64,000 bases of DNA from Dietzia psychralcaliphila (GCF_003096095.1 NZ_CP015453.1:1674001-1738000), one strand, 5' to 3'; shown: positions 17,863 through 26,870, numbered from the stretch's first letter. The notes: generated by a model not told the origin, from the sequence alone. Numbers and translations: made by a program.

Positions 17863-18429
17863 CTACTCGCCGGGTCCGTTCAGGTTCTCGAGGATGTCCT
17901 CGGTGGGGGCGTCCGGTGGGAGAGCAACCTGCATGTGGTCGGTTCGCAGCTCGCCTCGCACCCGCGCCGCGGAGATGACGGTGTCTCCCACCTTCATCAC
18001 GAGTCGGGCGCGGTCTCCACCCTGCAAGGCCTCGGCCGTCATTCTCTGAACCACCTCGGTTCCAGCACTGTCGAGCTGCACAGTGACCATGTCGAACTCT
18101 CCGGCTGACGGGTCGCCGCTGGCGGACTCGACGCCTGCGCGCTCGAATGCCGTGGGGATGACGAGGATGTGTTCGTCGTAGTAAGGAATGCAGTGCGGGT
18201 CCGAGCCGGGGGAGCAGGTCTGAGAGACCGCCAGTTCCAACGCTCCCGACGTCGCGTTCACCGCCTCGTCCGACGCCGGTGGTGGAGTGGTGGCGTTGTC
18301 CTCGGAGCTGCCGTCGGACGAGCAGCCGGTCAGCGCTGTCAGGAGCGAGATGACGAGGGTGAGCTTTTTTGTGACGCGATGCGGAGCGACGTCCTGTGTG
18401 TGCTGAGCCGTCCACCGAGCCTGGTGCAT
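17863..18429 (-). CDS. Lipoprotein with SecD P1-head-like domain
   Basis: This 188-residue exported lipoprotein has a basic N-terminus, a hydrophobic core and the lipobox LTALTGC (acylated Cys at about residue 36). After a Ser/Thr/Pro-rich linker, the C-terminal 120 residues resemble the SecDF P1-head subdomain: MVTVQLDSAGTEVVQRMT, then RARLVMKVGDTVISAARV, the pattern seen in SecD. Unlike SecD it has no transmembrane helices. It may be a cell-surface protein that reuses the P1-head fold; its ligand is unknown. The N-terminus before the hydrophobic core is long (about 20 residues) because no later start codon exists. Confidence 0.75.
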   Translation of the reverse strand: MHQARWTAQHTQDVAPHRVTKKLTLVISLLTALTGCSSDGSSEDNATTPPPASDEAVNATSGALELAVSQTCSPGSDPHCIPYYDEHILVIPTAFERAGVESASGDPSAGEFDMVTVQLDSAGTEVVQRMTAEALQGGDRARLVMKVGDTVISAARVRGELRTDHMQVALPPDAPTEDILENLNGPGE

Positions 18430-18438
18430 CCGGGGACC

Positions 18439-18951
18439 CTACCTGTCTGACGTGGGGGAAGTCGGGCCGACAAGGCGCGGCGCCAACTGATCCGGTGCCG
18501 GGTCTGCGCCCCGTCGCAGCTCGACGATGAGCTCTTCGGCGTAGGAGACCAAGTCGGTCGCATCGATTCCGTGAGGTGCCGGGGTGTCGTGGTATCCGAT
18601 ACGTTCGGCTGCACGCTCGAGCAGAGACAACGCACCCTTGGTGTTGCCGCGCTGGATGTGGGTGATTCCGACGGCAAGTTGAGCGAGTCCCTGCCACAGC
18701 TTGCGCTCGCCGGCAGGGCAACTCTTCCAGGCGCCTTCCAGAACTTCGTGCGCATTGAAGGCGAGGCCACGATCCAACAGATCCTGTGCCCAGGCCAGCG
18801 ATTGGGCGGGCGTCAGATCCAGGTCTTCGGGAATGCGTTCGACCCCGACGCTTCCGAGCGGAAGCGGACGACCGAGTGCGTCGCGGGGCCGTGAGTTGCG
18901 CGCGCGGCCGTCCTCGTCACGATCTCGTTTCATTCCGCCCGGGGTGCCCAT
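18439..18951 (-). CDS. DUF309 family protein
   Basis: This 170-residue soluble protein belongs to DUF309, an all-helical family of unknown function. The signature lies at about residues 62-110: FNAHEVLEGAWKSC, then KLWQGLAQLAVGITHIQRGN. A second possible ATG start at 18933 would shorten it by six residues. It lies 9 bp upstream of the lipoprotein gene on the same strand, so the two are probably cotranscribed, which is not a conserved pairing I know of. Confidence 0.87.
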   Translation of the reverse strand: MGTPGGMKRDRDEDGRARNSRPRDALGRPLPLGSVGVERIPEDLDLTPAQSLAWAQDLLDRGLAFNAHEVLEGAWKSCPAGERKLWQGLAQLAVGITHIQRGNTKGALSLLERAAERIGYHDTPAPHGIDATDLVSYAEELIVELRRGADPAPDQLAPRLVGPTSPTSDR

Positions 18952-19066
18952 ATCCCGATCGTCCCACCCGTCGCCGCCGGTCGGCTACCCCGGACCTCGT
19001 CATCAGCACCCCGATCGTGAGATGTCTCGGCCGGCCTTGCTCCGGCGCGATCCGTAGGCTTCTCAC

Positions 19067-19849
19067 ATGACGCTCAATCATGTTCGACGCGGAGAGGGCA
19101 GTCCTCTACTTCTCGTGCACGGCCTCGGCGCGGGCTGGCGATCCTGGGAGCCCATCCTCGACGACCTGGCCGCGAGTCGTGAGGTCATCGCGGTGGACCT
19201 GCCTGGTTTCGGTGACTCCCCGCCGTTGGATGGCGAGGTGACGGTTGCCGCGCTGGCCGACGCGGTCGCCGGATTCATCGAGGAACTGGGTCTGGAGGGG
19301 GTCGCCACGGCCGGGCAGTCGATGGGTGGGCGGATCGTTCTCGAGCTCGCCCGGCGCGGTGTCGGTGGTGACACGGTGGCGTTGGATCCGGGTGGATTCT
19401 GGAGCGATCGCGAACTGGCGATCTTCAGTGCCACCCTGCGACCATCGATCGCGCTGGTCAGGGCGTTGCGAGGAGCACTGCCGGCGCTCATGGGTAATCC
19501 GGTGAGTCGGACCGCATTGCTGGCGCAGTTGTCCGCTCGACCATGGGCCCTGTCAGCGCAGACCGTGCTGCCCGATGTGGCCGGTCTGGCCGATGCGCCG
19601 GCGACGGGTGCGGCAATGGACGCGCTGACCAAAGGCCCCACACAGGACGGCGCACCTGCGGGAACGGCGCCGGGTCGGGTCACCATCGGTTGGGGACGTC
19701 GAGATCTCGTGACCGTGCCGCGACAGGCCCGGCGAGCGTGCAGAGCCTTCCCCGACGCGACGCTGCACTGGTTCGATCGGTGCGGCCACTTCCCGCAATG
19801 GGACGCACCCCAGGAAGCGATCCGGCTCATCCTGGACCGAACCAGCTGA
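19067..19849 (+). CDS. Alpha/beta hydrolase
   Basis: This 260-residue cytoplasmic hydrolase has the canonical fold: HGLGAGWRSWEPIL carries the HG oxyanion motif, GQSMGG (about residue 83) is the nucleophile elbow with catalytic Ser, the Asp is in WGRRDLVTVP and the His in CGHFPQWDAP. The HGxGA and VDLPGFGDSP segments resemble esterases and meta-cleavage-product hydrolases, but the substrate cannot be fixed. It is monocistronic, divergent from the DUF309 gene. Confidence 0.9.
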   Translation: MTLNHVRRGEGSPLLLVHGLGAGWRSWEPILDDLAASREVIAVDLPGFGDSPPLDGEVTVAALADAVAGFIEELGLEGVATAGQSMGGRIVLELARRGVGGDTVALDPGGFWSDRELAIFSATLRPSIALVRALRGALPALMGNPVSRTALLAQLSARPWALSAQTVLPDVAGLADAPATGAAMDALTKGPTQDGAPAGTAPGRVTIGWGRRDLVTVPRQARRACRAFPDATLHWFDRCGHFPQWDAPQEAIRLILDRTS

Positions 19850-19908
19850 CTGCCCAGCTGTTCCGACCTCGACAGACCCACTCCGGACACTGACATCACC
19901 CATCGAGA

Positions 19909-20706
19909 TCAGCGCTCCCGACCCGGGGTTGTCGATGACGTCTCCCGGTTCTCGACGTAGTGACTGAGCCGGTCCCCGAGCTCGTCGAGAGTCCGCCGCT
20001 GCTGTTCGTTGAGAAGGTCCTCGCTGTACTCGGTGACGAATTCCGTCAGCAGGCTGTGGTCGACCTCCGGTTCGAACTCCGTGTCGCCGGTGAACATCAC
20101 GGGAACGACGACGGACATGAAGCTATCGATCAGTTCCTCGATCTCTTCGTCCGCGCTGTGGGGACCGAGCGTGTCGAACTGCTGATTGACGGCCTGCACG
20201 GTGGGGGCGATCGCCGGATCACTGAGAAGTTGGTACAGGCGCGTGATGTGGGCGACCCCGTCCTCTCCCGCGAGATGGGCGATGAGGATGGACTGTTCTC
20301 GGTCGAACCTCGCCAAATCCGGGGATGTCCCGGTGCCTGCGAACACCGCCAGGAACGGCGCCAACTCCGGCGGCAGATCCGGGGCTACGTTGTGCTCGCG
20401 CAGCCGCGCGATGAGTTCGCGCTGACCGGTCAGATGGTCGATCTGAGCGGACAGTTCCGCATCGAGCTCGTCCAGGAGATCTCCTGCAGTATCACCGGTG
20501 CCGTCCAGGAGGTCGCCCATCGTGTCCAGAGCGATCCCGAGGGATGCCAGGCGTCTGATCCTCAGCACCCGGATCAGGTCGTGGACGGTGTACTCGCGGT
20601 ATCCGTTGCTTCGCCTCTCGGGCTCGGCCAGTACCCCGACCTTGTGGTAGTGGCGCAACGTCCGGACGGTCACGCCGGTCAATCGCGCCAGCTCTCCGCT
20701 ATGCAT
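19909..20706 (-). CDS. MerR-family regulator, drug-sensing type
   Basis: This 265-residue regulator has an N-terminal MerR winged helix (SGELARLTGVTVRTLRHYHK, then NGYREYTVHDLIRVLRIRRL), a coiled-coil dimerisation helix at about residues 75-110 and a large C-terminal ligand domain without Cys, so an organic ligand rather than a metal is likely. It overlaps the 3' end of the upstream MFS gene by eight bases and is translated with it. It presumably activates the MFS promoter and so its own synthesis when a drug-like effector binds. Confidence 0.88.
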   Translation of the reverse strand: MHSGELARLTGVTVRTLRHYHKVGVLAEPERRSNGYREYTVHDLIRVLRIRRLASLGIALDTMGDLLDGTGDTAGDLLDELDAELSAQIDHLTGQRELIARLREHNVAPDLPPELAPFLAVFAGTGTSPDLARFDREQSILIAHLAGEDGVAHITRLYQLLSDPAIAPTVQAVNQQFDTLGPHSADEEIEELIDSFMSVVVPVMFTGDTEFEPEVDHSLLTEFVTEYSEDLLNEQQRRTLDELGDRLSHYVENRETSSTTPGRER

Positions 20707-21955
20707 CGTCGACCACCACTCGTTCTTCCTCGTGCGCCAGTGCAGCCCCGGGCTCCAAGTTACGCAGAGACTGTGCAGCCAGACCGATCACAAGGGCGAT
20801 CAACCACACACTGCAGATGGCCAAGGCTGCGGCATTCATGCCGGTGAACTCGATGAGCAGCGCGGCGGCAACGATCCCCAGTGGTGCCGCCGCCGTCATC
20901 AGCGCATTCTGGGTCCCCATGATTCTCCCGCGCATTTGCTCGGGGATGCGCTCGATCATCAGCACCCCGATCAAACTCCCGAACAACCCACTGGCGAGCC
21001 CCAGCACGAATGCGCCAGTGAAGACCAGCCAGATCGCGGCCAGCGAGGCGATGATCCCCAGGCCGAGGGTGGTGCCCAGCAGTCCCACGAGGAACCATGT
21101 CCTGCGCCGTCCCCTGGCGCCGGCGACGGCATAGGCCGTGCCGCCGACGAGTGTCCCCAGTGCGATGGCGGTGAGAACAAAGCCGAGCATCCCCGGTTGC
21201 TCTTCGTAGGTGAAGTAGACCGGCAGGATCAACCCCTGCAAGGCTGCGAGCACGACCACAATGGCGAGACTGAGGATCGTGGTGGCCACGAGGAACGGGC
21301 TGCCGAGGAGTACCCGCCACCCGTCGCGGAGCTGCGCCCAGCTGTTCCGGCCCTCCGATGTGTCCAATTTCCCTGTTCGGACGATCTCTCCTACCCGGTG
21401 GGGAAGCAGCAGCGTGATCAGGGCGGCCGCCAGGGAAGTGGCTGCGGTGATCCACAGCACCGTGGATCCGTCGAAGATCGTCATGAGTGTCCCGGCGGCT
21501 GCGGGGCCGGCGAGAAGCGCGAGGGCTCCCAGGGTCTCGCGGAGTCCCATGAGTCGTTCGGAGGTGATCCCGCCGTGGCGGACGATGGCCGGGAGTAGCG
21601 CGTCGCGGGCGGTCATTCCGGGGACGTCTCCGAGTGATCCGATGATCCCCATCAGGATGAACCATCCCAGGTTGAGGCCGGTCGTCATGTCGATCACCGG
21701 TAGAGCGGCGATCGCGGCGGCCGAGATCAGATCGGTGACCACCGAAGAGGTGCGGCGGTTGATCCGGTCGATCACCACCCCCATCAGCAGACCGGCGAGC
21801 ACTGCGGGGATCGCGGTTGCCGCGGCGACCGCCCCAGCGCCGAGGACGCTCCCGGTGACCTGAAGAACGATCAGTGGCAGCGCGATACTCGCGATGGAGT
21901 TCCCCAGCAGGGAAAGCAGATATGAGGCCAGGTAGGCAGCGGGTACGAGCTTCAT
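20699..21955 (-). CDS. MFS drug-efflux-type transporter
   Basis: This 418-residue inner-membrane protein has about 12 predicted helices and the layout of DHA-type exporters: YLASYLLSLLGNSIASIALP at the start, the loop motif GVVIDRINRRTSS between helices 2 and 3 (motif A, GxxxDRxxRR), and a second copy-like segment near MIERIPEQMRGRIMG. It probably exports a toxic amphiphile using the proton gradient. On the minus strand a TTGACC at 21992-21987 may be the -35 of a MerR-type promoter. The overlapping MerR gene makes a self-contained resistance unit. Confidence 0.88.
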   Translation of the reverse strand: MKLVPAAYLASYLLSLLGNSIASIALPLIVLQVTGSVLGAGAVAAATAIPAVLAGLLMGVVIDRINRRTSSVVTDLISAAAIAALPVIDMTTGLNLGWFILMGIIGSLGDVPGMTARDALLPAIVRHGGITSERLMGLRETLGALALLAGPAAAGTLMTIFDGSTVLWITAATSLAAALITLLLPHRVGEIVRTGKLDTSEGRNSWAQLRDGWRVLLGSPFLVATTILSLAIVVVLAALQGLILPVYFTYEEQPGMLGFVLTAIALGTLVGGTAYAVAGARGRRRTWFLVGLLGTTLGLGIIASLAAIWLVFTGAFVLGLASGLFGSLIGVLMIERIPEQMRGRIMGTQNALMTAAAPLGIVAAALLIEFTGMNAAALAICSVWLIALVIGLAAQSLRNLEPGAALAHEEERVVVDDA

Positions 21956-22411
21956 ACCTCAATTGAGAACTATGACGTAAGGGCGGGGTCAAGCGATCCA
22001 CGTTCGGGCTCAAGGAGGGTGTGAGCCCGATCTCTATTTGCGAGATCTTCTGTGAACTGGAGGGAACCTCCGGGGGAGGAAGAGATACGAGGATGGCCAT
22101 TCGATTCCGCTTGCAGGCCCTTCACTGATCAGGTGTCGTATTCCGAGACACCGGGTTTTTAGCGCGGGCTGAAGTTGGGGGGTCCGGATGCCGGCCATTT
22201 CAATCGCACCCACCCTCGGAGAAGCTTTGGTTGCAACACTTCGAGACATCGTTAGGCGGCTTGCACCTGTCTCTCAGGGGTACACCCGTGCGGGACGATA
22301 TGACGTCTACCATCGCCGCTGTGTCACAGGGTCCACTTCGGCGTTTATGAAACGTCTTCCCGTCGGGTCTAATATCTACTGATACAGATTCCGGGCGAAA
22401 GGGTCTCTTCG
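21956..22411. other. Intergenic region before the recombinase (456 bp)
   Basis: No credible gene is seen here. Base composition is less GC-rich than in the flanks. A 20-bp imperfect dyad at 22371-22390 (AATATCTACTGATACAGATT, seven of ten positions symmetric) lies 21 bp upstream of the recombinase start and could be a res-type recombination or operator site; that is a guess from position. The region may mark the left border of acquired DNA. Confidence 0.4.
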
Positions 22412-23200
22412 ATGGCCGATCGGATCGGGACGTTGCTCAACCGTTCGGGTGATGGTGGCGAGGAGGTGCTCATCGTTAGCCGCGGGAAAGAGCGGACTCG
22501 GTTCCGGCGCCGGGACGAGTTGGGCTGGAGCTTTCGGGTGGAGTCGACGGACTCGGAGAACATCATCGAGCGGAACCCGAAACGAAAGCCAAAGCCGGAT
22601 CCGAAGCCGGCTCGCCGGGCCTCGCGTCCTCGTGGGCAGCGAGTGGCGTACGTGCGGGTGTCGGCGGCCGATCAGAACGAGGCGCGTCAGCTCGAAGCGG
22701 TGGGGGAGTGCGACCGGGTCTACGTCGAGAAACAGTCCGCTCGCTCGCGTGCCGATCGCGTGAAGCTAGAAGAGTGCATCAGGTATCTCCGGGACGGTGA
22801 CGAGCTGGTTGTTGCGTCGATGGACCGGCTCGCCCGTTCTCTGGTTGATCTCAAGCAGATCGTCGGCGAGATCACCGCCAAGGGCGCCAGTGTGGAGTTC
22901 GTCCACGAGCGGGCCACCTACGCCGCCGGCGCCCAGGATCCTAGAGCAGACCTGATGCTCTCGCTGCTCGGTGCGTTCGCCGAGTTCGAGCGGGCCATCA
23001 TCCGTGAACGCCAGGCCGAGGGCATCGCCATCGCCAAGGCGAAGGGCAAGTACAAGGGACGCAAACGCGTCCTGACTGACGAGCAGATCGACAAGGCCCG
23101 CGCCCGCATCGAGGCAGGGGAGGGGCCGTCGGCGATCGCCCGCGATCTGGAAGTCGGACGGTCAACGTTGTACCGCGCCCTCCAACGACATACGACGTAG
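22412..23200 (+). CDS. Serine recombinase (resolvase/invertase) with N-terminal extension
   Basis: This 262-residue protein has a complete small serine recombinase domain at residues about 77-262: RVAYVRVSAADQNEARQL contains the catalytic Ser, MDRLARSL the conserved R-x-x-R, and FAEFERAIIRERQAEGIAIAK the E-helix. An HTH tail (ITDEQ-like DEQIDKARARIEAGEGPSAIARDLEVGRSTLYRAL) recognises DNA. Residues 1-76 are an unusual charged extension with a Lys/Pro-rich linker (KRKPKPDPKPARRASRP) not seen in ordinary resolvases. The ATG at 22412 has GAAAGGG upstream; starting near residue 77 cannot be excluded. No transposase is adjacent, so it is a solitary recombinase. Confidence 0.88.
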   Translation: MADRIGTLLNRSGDGGEEVLIVSRGKERTRFRRRDELGWSFRVESTDSENIIERNPKRKPKPDPKPARRASRPRGQRVAYVRVSAADQNEARQLEAVGECDRVYVEKQSARSRADRVKLEECIRYLRDGDELVVASMDRLARSLVDLKQIVGEITAKGASVEFVHERATYAAGAQDPRADLMLSLLGAFAEFERAIIRERQAEGIAIAKAKGKYKGRKRVLTDEQIDKARARIEAGEGPSAIARDLEVGRSTLYRALQRHTT

Positions 23201-23219
23201 ACGAGGAAGGGGAAGCGAC

Positions 23220-23879
23220 ATGGATGGGTGGTCGCCAGTGTGCGGCAAGGGGCGCATCGCAGCGTTGCTCGAGACCGGGACCGTGGGTGCTGTCCGAGAT
23301 CTCTTTCCCTACGGGGTGCGGATCCTGTGTCCGATCACGCTCCATACGGGCCGCGACGTGGCCGGGTGGAGCTCATGGCATGAGGTCGCTGAGCGTGTAG
23401 GTGCGCAGTATCCGCCCCGCCGTGGATTGACATCGATGATCGACAGCGCCAACACCCCGGAGCTGGCGATAGGTGTGGATCGCCTGGTCGGGTGTAGCGC
23501 TGGCCCTGCCATCGAGATCGCGCAGCGCTACTGCAGCACCGCGTCTGTCCTGCAGTGGAAAGCCGCGATCTGGACAGCGAACGGCGATCCAATCGGAACA
23601 TCCGACGCCGCACGCACTATCACAATCGTCGATGACGGCGACTATGGCAGCTCCTACGACTACCAGCTGGTATCAGCTTCCACGGCGGCTCTCATGGACC
23701 CGTTCCTCCACCCCGAACCATCCTTCTTGTGGTCCGACGACGAGACACTGTTCCTCGAGATTCAACCCGAGACAGGATGGATTGAGGTCTACTCGACTAG
23801 GCCGGATCTGGTCGAGGAGGTGCGAAGCGACACCCAGTGGGAAGTAGTCCCGCTGACCCGCGACCTCCCGCAGTCGTAG
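23220..23879 (+). CDS. Hypothetical protein, recombinase partner
   Basis: I do not recognise this 219-residue protein. It is soluble, acidic, with no repeats or signal peptide, and has Trp-rich hydrophobic patches (VAGWSSWHEVAERVG; SVLQWKAAIWTANGD) and an acidic C-terminal half. It starts 19 bp after the recombinase stop with GAAGGGGAAG upstream of the ATG, so the two are cotranscribed. It might be an accessory factor or a cargo gene of the recombinase. Codon use is similar to its neighbour. Confidence 0.6.
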   Translation: MDGWSPVCGKGRIAALLETGTVGAVRDLFPYGVRILCPITLHTGRDVAGWSSWHEVAERVGAQYPPRRGLTSMIDSANTPELAIGVDRLVGCSAGPAIEIAQRYCSTASVLQWKAAIWTANGDPIGTSDAARTITIVDDGDYGSSYDYQLVSASTAALMDPFLHPEPSFLWSDDETLFLEIQPETGWIEVYSTRPDLVEEVRSDTQWEVVPLTRDLPQS

Positions 23880-24006
23880 CAATAGCGCCTCCCGCGAATC
23901 TTGCTCGCGGTAGGCACTGCAGCACGACACCGGACCGCCAGCCAGTACTGGCAGAAACCCGCCACCGAGCGCCGGGAGCTGATGCACGGTTAGGTGACAG
24001 GGTTAG

Positions 24007-24094
24007 TCACGCGGTCTGAAGGGCCTCGTCGGTCATGATGGTCTCGAATTCAATGGGGGCCAGTCTGCCGAGGCGGTCCTGCCGTCTACGACGG
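24007..24094 (-). pseudogene. C-terminal scrap of an IS3-family transposase
   Basis: The minus strand reads RRRQDRLGRLAPIEFETIM followed by TDEALQTA and a stop at 24007-24009. This is the extreme C-terminus of an IS3-family integrase (rve) protein, in which LGYLTPIEFE is the usual form. Upstream the frame is lost within 40 bases of the cydB stop, so only about 30 codons remain. A short hairpin (GTGAC at 23994-23998 with GTCAC at 24006-24010) lies at its outer edge. The remaining 23880-24006 holds no gene. Confidence 0.75.
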
Positions 24095-24133
24095 ACCCGG
24101 CCATCAGGTTGGTCGCAGTCGGCTGATGGGTGG

Positions 24134-25189
24134 TTACACCTGGCGCCCGGCGTCTTCGGCCCGCAGGATCGCCGGCAGAATTACGTGTGGCTCGGGGATC
24201 ATCCCGGGTGTGACGCGGTGCCGGAACACCCAGTAGCTCCATGCCTGGTAACAGAGGATCACAGGCAGCGCCACGACCGTGATGACGGTCAACACGCCGA
24301 GGGTATACGTACTGTGCGCCGCGGACTGCACCGTGATGTCGAAGGCACTGTCGATTGTGGACGGCAGCAGAACCGGGAACATGGCCAGGAAGATCGCGGC
24401 CAGCCCGAACAGGCCGGTGCCGGCATAGCCGGTAAACGCGAGCCCTTCCCGGCCCGCGCGTGCCTGAGCCCATCCGACGCCACCGGAGACCACGGCGAGA
24501 AGGGCGACCGTCCACCCCGCCGGTCCGGCACCGTGCTCGAATTGCACCATCGCAATCCAGACGAGCAGCGGCAGCAGGCAGAGGGGAGCCCACCGGACGG
24601 CGAAACCGGATGCGCGCCGCCGCACTGGGCCGTCGGCCTTGAGCGCCAGGAACGTGGCGGAGTGGGCCAGGGCAAATCCCACCACGGCGAGGCCACCGAC
24701 GAGGGCGGGCCACGAGAGCCAGGCAAAGGGACCGCCGACGCGGTCGCCGTTGCCGTCGATAGGCAGTCCGATCGAGGTGAGCGCGAGCAGCGCGCCGATG
24801 AAGAACGCGACGGCCGCGGAACCGAGGCCGATCATGTACGTCCAGAACGTCGCCCAGACCCTTGTGCCGACCTTGCCCCGGTACTCGATACCGACGGCCC
24901 GCAGGATGAGTCCGAGCAACGCGAGGGTCAGCGGCACGTAGAGGGCGGACAGTAGCGCGGCGTACCAGGGCGAGAACGCGGCGAAGAGGGCAGCGACGGC
25001 GGTGATGAGCCACACCTCGTTGCCGTCCCAGACGGGGCCGATGGTGTTGAGCATGACGCGGCGGTCGCGTTCGCTGCGGGTCGAGAAGATCATGTGCATG
25101 CCCACGCCCAGATCGAATCCCTCGAGCAGGAGGTACCCGGTCCACAGGAGGGCGATGGCGACAAACCAGATGATTGCAAGGGGTTCCAT
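24134..25189 (-). CDS. cydB: Cytochrome bd ubiquinol/menaquinol oxidase subunit II
   Basis: This 351-residue integral membrane subunit of the high-affinity terminal oxidase supports CydA haem assembly. The N-terminus WFVAIALLWTGYLLLEGFDLG and the TIGPVWDGNEVWLI motif are diagnostic for CydB. About eight to nine hydrophobic helices follow. The ATG at 25189 with GAGGAAC upstream is the family start; the open frame extends upstream only as noise. It starts 20 bp after cydA, so the two form one transcript. Downstream is the IS3 scrap, which may have removed original 3' neighbours. Confidence 0.96.
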   Translation of the reverse strand: MEPLAIIWFVAIALLWTGYLLLEGFDLGVGMHMIFSTRSERDRRVMLNTIGPVWDGNEVWLITAVAALFAAFSPWYAALLSALYVPLTLALLGLILRAVGIEYRGKVGTRVWATFWTYMIGLGSAAVAFFIGALLALTSIGLPIDGNGDRVGGPFAWLSWPALVGGLAVVGFALAHSATFLALKADGPVRRRASGFAVRWAPLCLLPLLVWIAMVQFEHGAGPAGWTVALLAVVSGGVGWAQARAGREGLAFTGYAGTGLFGLAAIFLAMFPVLLPSTIDSAFDITVQSAAHSTYTLGVLTVITVVALPVILCYQAWSYWVFRHRVTPGMIPEPHVILPAILRAEDAGRQV

Positions 25190-25209
25190 GGTTGTTCCTC
25201 GTCTCGTGG

Positions 25210-26790
25210 TCAGTAGGCAAACGACAGCACGTCGTCGTGCTCGCCGTCCGGGTCGTCGACGTCGTCGTCGTCCTGACCAATGAGTTCGGGCATCGCACTG
25301 GCGACTCCACCGCGCGTATACCGCACCAGCAGGTACACCTCGACGACCAGCAGAACCCCGTAGACGGAGCCCAGGGAGATGAGGGAGAACAGCAGCTCCC
25401 CGGCGGTCACACCGGGAGATACGGCGGCCTGGGTGTACATGTACACGGAGTCGGCTCCGGTCACGGCGGGGTTCGGGGCCACGACGAACGGCTGTCGGCC
25501 CATCTCGGTGAAGATCCATCCGGCGATGTTCGCGGCGAACGGTGCGAGGATTCCGGCGAGCGCGAGTCGCATGAGCCCGCGGGATCCGGGGACGGTGCCG
25601 CGCCGGGTGAGCCACAGGGCAACCGCTCCGGCGGCGGCGACTATCCCGCCGAGGCCGATCATGAGGCGAAAGCCCCAGTAGGTCACCCACATGACGGGGA
25701 CGTACTCGATCTGCGCGCCCGCCCGGTCGCCGTACAGGGCGTCGTCCGGAATCGTCTCGCCGTAACGGTCCACGTACTCGGGTTCGAGGTCGCGAATACC
25801 CGGCATGTCGACGCCCCACTCCCCGGTGGCGAGGAAGCCGAGAACGCCGGGGACCTCGATGAGAGTGGTGACGTCGCGGCAGTCCGTGGATCCCGGGTTG
25901 CCCAGCGAGAGCACCGAGAAGGAGGAGCCGGAGTGGCAGGCGGCCTCGGCGGCAGCCATCTTCATGGGCTGCTGCTCGTACATGAGTTTGCCCTGGATGT
26001 CGCCGGTGACGACTGTGCCGAGGAACCCCACCATGGCGACTATCGCGCCGAATCGCAGGGACCAGATCCAGACGCCGTGGTCGGTGCGGTCGCGTCCTGG
26101 TATGTCCTGGGCCTGCCCCACGATCACGTGCCCGCGCTCGTCGACGGTGTCGATCCCGTCATGCCGGCGGCGCCACAGGTGGTACCAGGCGATCCCGAGC
26201 AGGAACATCCCTCCCACCACGAGCGCACCAAAGACGGCGTGGGTGAACGCTGCCAGTGCGGTGTTGTTGGTGAGCACGGCCCACACGTCAGTCATGACCG
26301 GCCGGCCGTCCTCGCCGAGCTCGACGCCCACGGGGTGCTGCATCCACGAGTTTGCGACGATGATGAAGTAGGCCGAGACCCAGGATCCGATCACCGCGCA
26401 CCACAGGGCCGCGAGGTGCACTCCCTTGCGCAGCCTGCCCCAGCCGAAGATCCAGATACCGAGGAAGGTCGATTCGAGGAAGAAGGCGAGCAGGCCCTCG
26501 AGCGCGAGCGGGGCACCGAACACGTCCCCGACGAACCGGGAGTACTCGCTCCAGGCCATTCCGAACTGGAACTCCTGGACCAGGCCCGTGGCCACGCCGA
26601 GGATGAAGTTGATGAGGTAGAGCTTTCCCCAGAATTTGGTCATCCGGAGAAATTTCTCCTGGCCGCTGCGCACCCAGGCGGTGTGCATCACGGCGACCAT
26701 CGCCCCGAGTCCGATAGTGAGCGGGACCATGAGGAAGTGGTAGACGGTCGTGATGCCGAACTGCCAGCGTGCGATCTCGACAACGTCCAT
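25210..26790 (-). CDS. cydA: Cytochrome bd oxidase subunit I
   Basis: This 526-residue catalytic subunit oxidises menaquinol and reduces O2 to water at low oxygen tension. MDVVEIARWQFGITTVYHFL places the haem b595 ligand His at residue 18 (E. coli His19), and MGRQPFVVAPNPAVTGAD is the quinol-binding Q-loop region of short-loop CydA. GWGRLRKGVHL and EFQFGMAWSEYSRFVGD are further family landmarks. The ATG at 26790 with AAAGGGG upstream is preferred over one 18 codons upstream. A BlaI-type dyad sits 54 bp upstream, so expression probably responds to the adjacent BlaI/M56 pair. Confidence 0.96.
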   Translation of the reverse strand: MDVVEIARWQFGITTVYHFLMVPLTIGLGAMVAVMHTAWVRSGQEKFLRMTKFWGKLYLINFILGVATGLVQEFQFGMAWSEYSRFVGDVFGAPLALEGLLAFFLESTFLGIWIFGWGRLRKGVHLAALWCAVIGSWVSAYFIIVANSWMQHPVGVELGEDGRPVMTDVWAVLTNNTALAAFTHAVFGALVVGGMFLLGIAWYHLWRRRHDGIDTVDERGHVIVGQAQDIPGRDRTDHGVWIWSLRFGAIVAMVGFLGTVVTGDIQGKLMYEQQPMKMAAAEAACHSGSSFSVLSLGNPGSTDCRDVTTLIEVPGVLGFLATGEWGVDMPGIRDLEPEYVDRYGETIPDDALYGDRAGAQIEYVPVMWVTYWGFRLMIGLGGIVAAAGAVALWLTRRGTVPGSRGLMRLALAGILAPFAANIAGWIFTEMGRQPFVVAPNPAVTGADSVYMYTQAAVSPGVTAGELLFSLISLGSVYGVLLVVEVYLLVRYTRGGVASAMPELIGQDDDDVDDPDGEHDDVLSFAY

Positions 26791-26843
26791 AGGACGCCAA
26801 CCCCTTTCACCGGATCGGGTGTCGTGTTCACCCGCCATCGGCA

Positions 26844-26870
26844 TTCTACATAGCGTAGAAATATTTCTAC
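26844..26870. promoter_or_regulatory. BlaI-type operator between cydA and blaI
   Basis: TTCTAC (26844-26849), N5, GTAGAA (26855-26860) is a perfect 17-bp dyad. It overlaps a second perfect 16-bp palindrome, GTAGAAATATTTCTAC (26855-26870). MecI/BlaI repressors bind such TAC/GTA dyads. Position between divergent cydA and blaI, and recurrence of the same dyad before cydDC, support a shared repressor site. Confidence 0.75.

Noticed and set aside
25174-26853. Plus-strand open frame of 559 codons over cydA
   Set aside because: Antisense shadow of cydA, without recognisable domain.
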